A DNA stretch of 64,000 nt, from the NCBI RefSeq assembly GCF_030718995.1, contig NZ_CP132204.1, positions 3,038,001 to 3,102,000 of the forward strand, written 5' to 3'. The notes beneath the pieces are model-generated. The model made no database searches, had not been told where the DNA came from, and saw only the letters and a program-made list of their open reading frames with translations. This DNA comes from Arthrobacter oryzae (GTDB taxonomy: Bacteria > Actinomycetota > Actinomycetes > Actinomycetales > Micrococcaceae). This document shows, piece by piece, positions 35,049 to 43,177 of this stretch (positions are counted from its first letter, which is position 1; the number at the start of each line of letters is the position of its first letter). Both the position numbers and the translations under genes were made by a program.

Positions 35049-36109
35049 CTGTTCAGCTCCTTGAGGATGATGGGATAGGTGTCCGCCCAGGCGCGGGCCC
35101 CAAAGAAGACGTCCAGGTGCCCGTACCCGGGCAGCAGATGCAGCGAATCCTTACCGGGGCGGTGGCCCTGGAAGAAGGCAAAGGTCCGCTCCTGGCTTTC
35201 GGGCAGGAAGCAGCGGTTGTTGCGCCCGGCCAGGAACGAGAAACGGGCGTCGGTCTGCGGAGCCCCGGCCAGGAAGTTCGCGGGCAGTTCCGGGTGGTTT
35301 CCCGCGGCCACGATGCGCCGGGCCAGCACACTGTGGCCCATCTCGGACAGGAACGTGAAGGGGACCTCGGCAAACTCCCCGCTGATCCAGTTGTGGGTGG
35401 CCTCATCCAGGTTTTCGTGCGACCAGAGGGCCGGCCGGCCGCTGCCGTAGGTGAAGCTGACCAGCCGGCACACCAGGTTGTCGCATTCATGGTGGGTGGC
35501 CTTGACCATGGACCTCAGGATCCGGGAGAGGTACCCGTTGGATTTGTAGCCCCATGCCGGGGACAGGTAGGGAGTGAACGGCTTGAGAATTTCGGCCAGG
35601 TAGGTGATCTTGACGACCGACCACAGCGGGATCACCGGATGCAGCGACACGGCGTTGGAGACCACGGTGTCCACCCGGGGAAGGAGCCCGGCAACGGCCG
35701 CCATGGTGAAGGACACCGACCCCTGGCAGTGGATCACGGCCTTGAGGGTTTCGGCGCCGGTCGCCTTGAGGACGTAGTCGACGGCGACGGGGTGGTCGTA
35801 CACGGCGGCGTCACCCAAGGTCCACGACAGGGGTTCAAAGTCGATGGAGGCCCGCCAGTTCAGGAGCCAGACGTCCCAGCCGTCCTCCAGCAGGGCGTCC
35901 ACCAGGGTCCGCGGCAGGGGCGGGCGGAAAAGCTCGGCCCGGACCCCGGCCCCGTGGACCAGCAGCACCGGCCCCTTCTCCGCCGTTCCGGCGCCGGGGG
36001 TCCCGGCCGCGGTGACGTGCAGCAGGGTCAGCGGCGTTCCGTCCCCGGCGGGGAACGGGATCACCTCCGTGATGTGGTCCGTCCGGGTGATGGTGCGGGG
36101 GCTGCTCAT
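35045..36109 (-). CDS. Alpha/beta hydrolase with Cys at the nucleophile position
   Basis: 354 residues. The oxyanion segment is LLVHGAGVRAELF (about 49-62). The nucleophile elbow, normally GxSxG, reads IHCQGS, placing Cys128 where Ser is expected, as in dienelactone hydrolases. The acid-position segment is LAGRNNRCFLP, with Asn where Asp is usual; the His is in GYGHLD near the C-terminus. No signal peptide. Gene pairs of GMC oxidoreductase and such hydrolases occur elsewhere, but the substrate is unknown to me. 4-nt overlaps with both neighbours show tight co-translation. Confidence 0.85.
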   Translation of the reverse strand: MSSPRTITRTDHITEVIPFPAGDGTPLTLLHVTAAGTPGAGTAEKGPVLLVHGAGVRAELFRPPLPRTLVDALLEDGWDVWLLNWRASIDFEPLSWTLGDAAVYDHPVAVDYVLKATGAETLKAVIHCQGSVSFTMAAVAGLLPRVDTVVSNAVSLHPVIPLWSVVKITYLAEILKPFTPYLSPAWGYKSNGYLSRILRSMVKATHHECDNLVCRLVSFTYGSGRPALWSHENLDEATHNWISGEFAEVPFTFLSEMGHSVLARRIVAAGNHPELPANFLAGAPQTDARFSFLAGRNNRCFLPESQERTFAFFQGHRPGKDSLHLLPGYGHLDVFFGARAWADTYPIILKELNR

Positions 36110-38055
36110 GGCGAAAATCCCTCCCTGGCGACGGTGACGGGCGGTTCGAAGAGCCGGAGCGGCGGCAGTCCGCCGGCCGGCACCGGGCGGAGGCCGCCGT
36201 CGCCGTTGTCCTGCAGGTTCCAGTCCCGGCAGATGCGGTCCACTGCCACCGGATACACCGTCAGGTTGCCGTCCGGGGTGATCCGGATCCGGAGGAAACC
36301 CTTGTGGTCCTCAACGGCCTGGCCGGACATGGCCCAGGAGGCCACTTCTCCGCTTGCGGTCCTCAGGATGAAGAACGCAAACGCTTCGCTTCCGGCCGCG
36401 TACCCGGTGGCGAAGATGACGGCGAGCACCAGTGCAAGGGTGAGGAAAGGCGGCCACGCCGCCGGCCACGGGAGGAGGAGGACGACGGCGATTCCCGCCC
36501 CGAGCGCTGTGAGCTGCCAGAGCGCGCCGCGGGAAACGGTAAACCCGGCGCCGTTTTCCCGCGGCTCCCGGGCGAAACCGAGCGCAGTGCCGAGCGTGAC
36601 CAGCAGCAACAGCAGGAGCAGGGGGACCGCGAAGATTGTCAGCGCAAGCAACCCGGTATTGCCTGCCTTCAGGCTGAGCAGGCTGTCCACGAAGGAGAGG
36701 CCGCGGAAAGCGCTGAAGACGGTCCAGAGGGTCAGGGCGGCCACCATGTGCGCCACGCCGAGGGCCGAGCCGAATCCCGGGTTCCGCAGCGGGAGCCAGA
36801 ACGGAGTCAGCGGATTGGCCAGGCGTCCGCGGAACTGCCGGGACTCTGCCACGCCCGGGAATGTTCCCGGCGCCAGGGCGAAGCGGCGTCCGGCGCGGGG
36901 ACTGCTCCCCGGGAGTGTCACGTCGGCAGGCAGCCACCGGGCTTCTGCCAGGAACGCGCCACCCAGGCCGCAGGTGATGAGCTGGGTCCGGCGCGGGTCG
37001 GCTCCGGCGGCGGCCGGGAGACTCTCTTCAGCCGGTCCGCCCTGCGCCGTTTCCTCGTAGCGCGCGTAGTGGTGCAGGTCCCCGGTGAGCCACAGCCGTA
37101 CCGATGCGCCGGTTTCCTCGAACGTGCCCGCGCGGTGGTTGAAGCGCCGCCGAAGGTAATCCTGCTCGAAGAAATGCACCTGCCGGAACGCGTTCTCGTC
37201 CTCCGTTGCGCGCACCCAGTACGGGGCTGCGACGCACAGGATGACGGCGTCGCCCGGAATCAGCCGGGTTGTCACGGTGTTGTAGAAGTAATCCAGCTGC
37301 GGTTCGTCGATGTACTGCCCCAGCTGGCTGTCCAGCCCCACCAGCCACCATCCCGGGGAGCCGTCGCCCCCCGTCAGCCGGAGGGCGAAGTAGCTCCGTG
37401 TCTGGATGGTCCGCCAGCCGCCGATGTTCCGCTGCCGCGTGAACAGCCGGATGAAGGACGTCAGGCCGTCGTACCAGTCGTGATTGCCGGGAAGGGCCAG
37501 CAGCACCGCGGCGCCGCCGGGGGAGCGGCCGCCGGGAAGCGCCGTCCGGTACGGACCCACCATGCGGTCCTCGTACGCGGCGGGCGCGGCCACCGGGTAC
37601 ACCTCGTCCCCGCCCAGCACCAGTACCTTGCCGCGCCGGAGCTCATGTCCGTCCACCCGCAGCGACTCTTCGGCCAGTAACGACGCCACCGTGTAGGTGG
37701 CATCAAATCCGTCGCCCAGGTCGGCCGTGAAATCCAGCCACAGGTCGTCGGCCACGGAAGCCGTTTCAGTCCCCGCTGCCTCAGCCCCGGCGGCGCGGGC
37801 CCCCGCACCGGGCAGGCCGAGGTCACGGACCACTGGCTGCGCAGGCTGGCCCGCTACGGGCAGCCGCTCCAGATCGAGTTCGTAGCCGGGAAAGCCGCCC
37901 TCCAGCTCGCGCTTGTCGCCGAAGTCGGCGAAAACGGACGCAAGGACTACCCGCACGGCGGTCCTGCCCAGCTGGGCCGGGGCGAGCCAGCGCACGGCGT
38001 CCCGCGGAGTGAAGCCCAATCCGTTGCTGTGCCGCGCCAGCTCAGCCCGCTTCAT
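36106..38055 (-). CDS. Membrane-associated metallophosphoesterase
   Basis: 649 residues. The calcineurin-like motifs are spread over about 120-370: DFTADLGDGFD (first metal-site Asp), VLGGDEVYP (GGD), LPGNHDWYDG (GNHD) and LTGDLHHYAR (GDxHHY, His ligands). Two to four hydrophobic segments follow (about 440-570), and a short globular tail ends the protein. Long, membrane-linked relatives of unknown substrate occur in actinobacteria. It starts 31 nt after the GMC oxidoreductase gene and its stop overlaps the hydrolase start by 4 nt. May remove phosphate or pyrophosphate from a lipid substrate; this is inferred from context. Confidence 0.85.
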   Translation of the reverse strand: MKRAELARHSNGLGFTPRDAVRWLAPAQLGRTAVRVVLASVFADFGDKRELEGGFPGYELDLERLPVAGQPAQPVVRDLGLPGAGARAAGAEAAGTETASVADDLWLDFTADLGDGFDATYTVASLLAEESLRVDGHELRRGKVLVLGGDEVYPVAAPAAYEDRMVGPYRTALPGGRSPGGAAVLLALPGNHDWYDGLTSFIRLFTRQRNIGGWRTIQTRSYFALRLTGGDGSPGWWLVGLDSQLGQYIDEPQLDYFYNTVTTRLIPGDAVILCVAAPYWVRATEDENAFRQVHFFEQDYLRRRFNHRAGTFEETGASVRLWLTGDLHHYARYEETAQGGPAEESLPAAAGADPRRTQLITCGLGGAFLAEARWLPADVTLPGSSPRAGRRFALAPGTFPGVAESRQFRGRLANPLTPFWLPLRNPGFGSALGVAHMVAALTLWTVFSAFRGLSFVDSLLSLKAGNTGLLALTIFAVPLLLLLLLVTLGTALGFAREPRENGAGFTVSRGALWQLTALGAGIAVVLLLPWPAAWPPFLTLALVLAVIFATGYAAGSEAFAFFILRTASGEVASWAMSGQAVEDHKGFLRIRITPDGNLTVYPVAVDRICRDWNLQDNGDGGLRPVPAGGLPPLRLFEPPVTVAREGFSP

Positions 38056-38086
38056 CCCCGCCGCCTTCCATGGCCGTCGCTTTTCA

Positions 38087-40795
38087 TCACCGGGCGGGTC
38101 GGGCGTGGGGCCGGCGGCCGTACACCTGCCACAGTTCGCCCAGGAACACCCTGCCGAATGCCGCCAGGGCGCTAGCAGGGGCCGGTCCGCTTGTGCGGAA
38201 CGTGGTCAACTGCCGGGCGAAGTCCCACGGCCGGATGTACAGGATCCCGGCCCCCGCCACCGCTTCGGAGTTTTTGTCCACATCAAGGGGGTTCCGGGGC
38301 GCGGAAGTCCCCGTATCTGGACGAAAACTCGTGGCAGCGGCAGCGGCACTATCCGGGGGCGGGACATGCCCGCGCAGGACGGTGACGTACAGCGTGGTGG
38401 TGTCACCCCAGACGTCGAAGCCCGCGTCATTCCGGACGTCCTTGTGGCCCACGAAAGTCAGCGGGGTGCCGCCGGGATCCCGCAGCCAGAGCCGGTAGAG
38501 CATTTTCCGTCCGGCACCGTCAGGCGCTTCCCTGACAAAGAGATTGAACCACCCCCGCTCCACCGGCAGGCGGCCGCCGAACTGGTCGGCGAGGACGTAG
38601 CCTTCAGCTGTCGCCGGATGGAGCGGATCCCGGACGAACGCGTCGATGTCAGGCGCGGTGATGGTCAGTTCGAACATCATCCGGCGGCTGCGGTCGCGGC
38701 CCAGGCTGCGGCCCCTCTCAGGGTCGTGCACGCCCGCGCTGAACCACCCGTGCATCTGTTCGGTGAAGCTGACGGACGTGGGACCTGCTTCGGCCAGTTC
38801 GGCCTCCTCCTCGATTTCAGCTTCCTGCAGGGCCTCGCTTTCGGGAAGTGCGGCGGCCTCCGCGGAGCCCGCGGCATCCCTGGATCCGGCGGAGCGCAGC
38901 CCCCGAGGGCGCGTGCCGGTCCGAACGGCGAAGGTGCTCTCTTCCCGGGGTGCCTTTGCCCCTTTGGTGGCGTCCGGCACCAGGGCACGAAGCGGGCCGG
39001 GCTGGTAGCCGGGAATCCCGGCGTCGGGCGTCCCGACGCCGACGTTTCCCGGCGGGACACCGGGGGTGCCCAGTCCGCCCCGCTGCCGCAGCCGCCCGCC
39101 GTCGTCGGTTCCGGCCAGGATCCGGTGGCAGGCGCGTTCGGCAAATGCGGCAATGGTCAGGGCGGGGTTGGCTCCCACCGGCCCGGGCATCGCGGCACCG
39201 TCCACTACATGCAGGCCGGGGTAGCCAAACACCTCACCGTAGGAATCACACACTCCCTCGCTGCTGTTCCGCCCGGCCGGGGCGCCGCCCAGCGGATGCA
39301 CGGTGATGACCCGCTTGCTCCACCAGAGCGGGTTCTGCTTGAAGCTGCCGCCCAGTTCCTTCGCGATCGCCTGCATCGTGTCCTGCATCCGGCCGAAGTA
39401 CGCGGCGGACGTGGCGAGGGTCCAGTTGATGGCCAGCCGGCCGCCCTGCAGGGTCATCACGCCGTCCGGGATGTCCCGGCCCATGCCGAGCAGGGGAACT
39501 GACGACGCCGAGAGGCGGCCATCCCCGAGGGCTGCGGCAAGATCCGCCGAGATGTTGGAGCGCTGGGCGTGGAAGAGCCTGTCCTTGAGGAGCTGCACCA
39601 TTACTTTGCCGGCGCGCCTGGCCACTTGCCGGAACTGCCCGGTCTCCAGCAGCCAGTTCATGAACGAGGGGTAGCCGGCATCCTCGATGTAGTAGCCGCG
39701 GCCGTCGCCTCCGTCCGTGGAGTCGGGGGTACGGATGGCCGTGGTGATCACCGGACCGATGCTGCCCGAGAGCGTGCGCGTCACGCCGTCGGGGTCCTTG
39801 GCGTCCAGGACGAAGCCCAGCAGGTCGCCGTTTCCGCTGAACCGGGTGCCCAGCGCCGGGCTCAGCGCGGGCAGCGACGCGCGGTTGCGCAGCAGCAGGA
39901 ACGTCGTGCCGAAGGTCCCGGCGGCGAGGATGAGCCGGCGGCAGTGGATCACCTGTTCGCGCAGGAGTCCGGGCGCGGCGTCGGCCGGATCGTGGACGAC
40001 GTAGCGGACCTCATAGCCGCCCGCCGGAAGGGGACGGATGCCGCGGACGTCGTGGTGGGTCCGGATGTCCGCCCCGGCAGTCTTGGCCGCGGACAGGTAG
40101 TTGTGGTCCAGGGTGTTCTTGGCGCCGGTGTTGCAGCCGATGTCGCATTCCCCGGACAGGGTGCACGTGGTGCGCACCGTCCCTTCGCCATGGACGCTGC
40201 CGAACGGCCCGGGTGGCAGCACCTGGTTCCGGGCGGGAGCTGCACCCGGCGAGGCTGAAAAGGTGACGGCGATGGGCGGCCGTGTGATGCTGAGCCCGAG
40301 GGCCCGTGCGGCGGTTTCCATGGCCAGGGTCTTGGGCGTGTCCTGGTAGGGGTAGGGCACGGGACGGAGCATGGCCTCGGCGGCTTCGTAATACGGCTCG
40401 AGGTCCTGCCTGCTGAACGGCCAGCTTTCGTAGCCGCCCCCGGGAACGGGAGATTCCTGGACGAACCACTTCTCGTCCTTGCGCAGCAGCACGTTCGCGT
40501 AGATGAGGGATCCGCCGCCCAGTCCGCTGGAGACGATTCCTTCCAGGCCGCGGAAGGTCCAGGCATCAAAGAGGCCGTAGAGGCCTTTGTCCGGATCCCA
40601 GAAGTTCCGGCCCATCTCCGACGGTGTCCTGGCGAAACTTCCCGGGGGGTAGGCCCGTCCCCGCTCCATGAGGACCACCGACTGTCCGCCGGCCGCCAGA
40701 CGGTAGGACGCTACCGATCCGCCGAAGCCGGAGCCCACCACCACGGCGTCCACCGACTCCGCGGGTTCATCATCGCCTTGCACCACCGGTTCCAC
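38087..40795 (-). CDS. GMC-family oxidoreductase (cholesterol-oxidase-like) with long C-terminal extension
   Basis: 902 residues from the GTG at 40795 (AAGGGGAATTGC upstream); an ATG at 40831 would add 12 residues. The FAD motif VVGSGFGGSVASYRLA and GLGGGSLIYANV are at the N-terminus. The cholesterol-oxidase-type catalytic region is VHPLGGAPAGR (His) and DGAAMPGPVGANPALT (Asn), near 470-530. After the GMC domain, about 330 residues form a second region that starts with a Glu/Ala-rich linker and a beta-rich part (RMMFELTITAPDID, FVGHKDVRNDAGFD). First gene of a seven-gene operon. Probably oxidises a sterol or other lipid-like alcohol. Confidence 0.87.
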   Translation of the reverse strand: MEPVVQGDDEPAESVDAVVVGSGFGGSVASYRLAAGGQSVVLMERGRAYPPGSFARTPSEMGRNFWDPDKGLYGLFDAWTFRGLEGIVSSGLGGGSLIYANVLLRKDEKWFVQESPVPGGGYESWPFSRQDLEPYYEAAEAMLRPVPYPYQDTPKTLAMETAARALGLSITRPPIAVTFSASPGAAPARNQVLPPGPFGSVHGEGTVRTTCTLSGECDIGCNTGAKNTLDHNYLSAAKTAGADIRTHHDVRGIRPLPAGGYEVRYVVHDPADAAPGLLREQVIHCRRLILAAGTFGTTFLLLRNRASLPALSPALGTRFSGNGDLLGFVLDAKDPDGVTRTLSGSIGPVITTAIRTPDSTDGGDGRGYYIEDAGYPSFMNWLLETGQFRQVARRAGKVMVQLLKDRLFHAQRSNISADLAAALGDGRLSASSVPLLGMGRDIPDGVMTLQGGRLAINWTLATSAAYFGRMQDTMQAIAKELGGSFKQNPLWWSKRVITVHPLGGAPAGRNSSEGVCDSYGEVFGYPGLHVVDGAAMPGPVGANPALTIAAFAERACHRILAGTDDGGRLRQRGGLGTPGVPPGNVGVGTPDAGIPGYQPGPLRALVPDATKGAKAPREESTFAVRTGTRPRGLRSAGSRDAAGSAEAAALPESEALQEAEIEEEAELAEAGPTSVSFTEQMHGWFSAGVHDPERGRSLGRDRSRRMMFELTITAPDIDAFVRDPLHPATAEGYVLADQFGGRLPVERGWFNLFVREAPDGAGRKMLYRLWLRDPGGTPLTFVGHKDVRNDAGFDVWGDTTTLYVTVLRGHVPPPDSAAAAATSFRPDTGTSAPRNPLDVDKNSEAVAGAGILYIRPWDFARQLTTFRTSGPAPASALAAFGRVFLGELWQVYGRRPHARPAR

Positions 40796-40972
40796 GCAAT
40801 TCCCCTTGGAAGAGCAGACCCGTCCCACCATCCTGCGGCCGGCGCACCTCGGCGGTGCGAAGCGGCCACGGGGCGGTCAGACGCAAACCATAGCGACATG
40901 TTCCCACTGCGGACGGGGTCTGTCCACGGACCCGGGGAGGAAAGCCCGGCCCGGGAACCCAAAGGGGGAGTG

Positions 40973-42130
40973 CTAGACCCGGATCCGGTAACCGCGCTTG
41001 ACCACGGTTTCCACCATCCGGCCGTCCGGAAGGGACGAGCGCAGGCGGCTGACGGTCATGTCCAGCGCATGCACGGAGCCGCGCAGTTCCAGCAGTTCGG
41101 AGAGCGATTCCCGGGACAGGACGGCGCCCTCGGCACCCAGCAGTGCGCGCAGCAGCAGGAGAGGCGCCGGCGCCATTTCAACGGCTTCGCCGTCGATCCG
41201 GAGCGACCGTCCGCGGAGCTCCACGTTGCCGGACCGGGTGTCCAGGCGGCGCACATGGTTCAGGGCGAGATGCTCGCAGACCAGCCGGATCAGGGCGCCC
41301 ATCCGGAAGCGTTCCGGAATGAGCGGGGATAGCCCTGCGTCGATCAGCGGCTGCGCGGTGACGGGACCCACGACGGCGGTGGTGACAGTGGTTTTCAGGG
41401 CGTCGACGAGCTGCTTGTAGAGGCCCATCTCGTGGGCTGTGCTCCACATGGCGTCGACGGCGGGCGCACTGGTGAACGTCAGGACGTCCAGGTTGCCGCT
41501 GCAGACGGCCTCGATCAGGCGCGGAAGTTTGTCCTCGCCGTCGGGCTTGACCCAGCGGTAGGGGGTGACGGTCAGGACGGTGGCGCCGGACATCCTCAGC
41601 CGCTCAAGCTGGCGGACGTCCGTGTAGCCGTGCAGTTGGACGGCCACAGTCTTGCCGCGGACGCCTTCCTTCAGCAGCATGTCCACCAGGGTGGCCGTGG
41701 TTTCGTCGCTGCTGATTCCGACGTCGGCAAGTCCGGCGGCGCGGACGGCACCGCGGGCTTTGGGCCCGCGGACAAACATCCGGCACGCCGCCAGGGTCTC
41801 CAGCAGTTCGTCGCCGATCCCGGACGCGTCGGCAGCCTCGCACCAGCGGCGCATGCCGTATGCGGTGGTGGCGATGCAGAGATCGGGCTTGGCGGCGATG
41901 ATGGCCCGGGTGTCGTCGATAAGCCGCATGTCCTCCTGCACCGGTGCGATCTTGAGCGCCGGCGCGTGCAGCACCTCGGCTCCGCGCCGCTCCAAGGCCT
42001 CGATCAGGTCCTGGGAACGCCGGTGCGACGTCACGCCGATCCGGAACCCCTCCAGGGGTGCATCGGGGGCGTCGGCGGCAGGGGAGTCCTGCGGACCGGA
42101 GGCGGGGGCAATTGAGTTCAAGGCGCTCAT
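40973..42130 (-). CDS. nnaR: HemD-like / winged-helix transcriptional regulator (NnaR-like)
   Basis: 385 residues. Residues about 28-270 match uroporphyrinogen-III synthase (HemD). The C-terminal 100 residues are an OmpR-type winged helix (RSLRIDGEAVEM, LSRESLSELL, VHALDMTVSRLRSSL, VKRGYRIRV). This fusion is the plan of NnaR, which in Streptomyces and mycobacteria acts with GlnR to switch on nitrite and nitrate assimilation. It lies 10 nt after cobA in the nirB operon, so regulation of that operon is likely. Whether the HemD part still makes uroporphyrinogen III is unclear. Confidence 0.85.
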   Translation of the reverse strand: MSALNSIAPASGPQDSPAADAPDAPLEGFRIGVTSHRRSQDLIEALERRGAEVLHAPALKIAPVQEDMRLIDDTRAIIAAKPDLCIATTAYGMRRWCEAADASGIGDELLETLAACRMFVRGPKARGAVRAAGLADVGISSDETTATLVDMLLKEGVRGKTVAVQLHGYTDVRQLERLRMSGATVLTVTPYRWVKPDGEDKLPRLIEAVCSGNLDVLTFTSAPAVDAMWSTAHEMGLYKQLVDALKTTVTTAVVGPVTAQPLIDAGLSPLIPERFRMGALIRLVCEHLALNHVRRLDTRSGNVELRGRSLRIDGEAVEMAPAPLLLLRALLGAEGAVLSRESLSELLELRGSVHALDMTVSRLRSSLPDGRMVETVVKRGYRIRV

Positions 42131-42140
42131 GGTTTTACTT

Positions 42141-43175
42141 TCACGATTCCATCAGTGACGCTGCGAGGCGGTCGAGGTCAGCCGCCGCCTCGGCGTGCCC
42201 GCGGTTGGCTTCAGCCACCCGCACCACCTCGCCGATGACCAGCACTGCCGGGTTAGTGCAATCGGCGGCCGCAGTCACAATCGTACCCAGCTGGGCGATG
42301 GTGGTGCGCTGGCCGGGGCGGTAGCCGCGTTCGACGACGGCCATCGGCATCTCTGCAGGCATGCCCGCCCGGCGCAGGCCGGCGGCCAGCTGGTGCAGCG
42401 TCCCGATGCCCATGAGGACCACGATGGTCCCGCCCAGCCCGGCAAGGTGCGTCAGCTCCTTCTCCGTCAGCGGGGCGTGGCCGGACACCACGGTGAACAT
42501 GTGGCTGACTTCGCGGTGCGTCACCGGGATGCCGGCTGCCGCCGGAACGGAGATGGCGCTGGTGACGCCGGAAACAACCTTGACGGGTACGCCGGCGGCC
42601 ACGCAGGCCGCAACTTCTTCGCCGCCGCGGCCGAACACGTAGGGATCCCCGCCCTTGAGGCGGACCACGTTGTTTCCGGCCAGGGCGCTCTGCACCATGA
42701 GCTTCTCGATGTCGCCCTGGCTGACCTTGTGGTGGCCGGGCTGCTTGCCCACGTCCACCAGCTCGGCCGAGGTCAGGGACGGCAGCTCCTGGTAGGGGGC
42801 AAGCCGGTCGTAGAAGACGACGTCGGCATCGCGCAGCGCCTTGACGGCGGCAACCGTCAGCAGCTCCCCGACGCCGGGGCCGCCGCCCACCAGCGTTACG
42901 TGGCCCACTGCTCCCGCAGCCGGTTCCAACGCGACCGGGATGCCGGTCTGGCGGCAGCGGTTCAGCAGTGTGTCCCAGCCGGGCTGGCCGTCGTCGACGG
43001 CAGCCACGAGGAAGGGGCGCTCGGGCAGCGGCCCGTCGTGGCTCGCGCCCTGCGGGGTGCTGAGGCGGGAGACGACGGCGCCGGCGGACTGGTAGCGGCG
43101 GACCGCCTGCCGTGCGGCGTGGTCGGATCCGGTGACCAGGACTTCGCGGCCGGTGAGATCAATGCTGAGCTGCAT
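42141..43175 (-). CDS. cobA: Uroporphyrinogen-III C-methyltransferase with degenerate CysG-like N-terminus
   Basis: 344 residues. Residues about 95-330 form the SUMT domain (VTLVGGGPGVGELLT, YDRLAP, KQPGHHKVSQ, RLKGGDPYVFGRGGEE) that makes precorrin-2 for siroheme. The first 95 residues correspond to the NAD-binding precorrin-2 dehydrogenase part of CysG, but the glycine-rich loop reads VLVTGSDHAARQ and the domain is truncated, so dehydrogenation and iron insertion must come from elsewhere. Lies 2 nt after nirB, supplying siroheme for it. Confidence 0.92.
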   Translation of the reverse strand: MQLSIDLTGREVLVTGSDHAARQAVRRYQSAGAVVSRLSTPQGASHDGPLPERPFLVAAVDDGQPGWDTLLNRCRQTGIPVALEPAAGAVGHVTLVGGGPGVGELLTVAAVKALRDADVVFYDRLAPYQELPSLTSAELVDVGKQPGHHKVSQGDIEKLMVQSALAGNNVVRLKGGDPYVFGRGGEEVAACVAAGVPVKVVSGVTSAISVPAAAGIPVTHREVSHMFTVVSGHAPLTEKELTHLAGLGGTIVVLMGIGTLHQLAAGLRRAGMPAEMPMAVVERGYRPGQRTTIAQLGTIVTAAADCTNPAVLVIGEVVRVAEANRGHAEAAADLDRLAASLMES

Positions 43176-43177
43176 GC

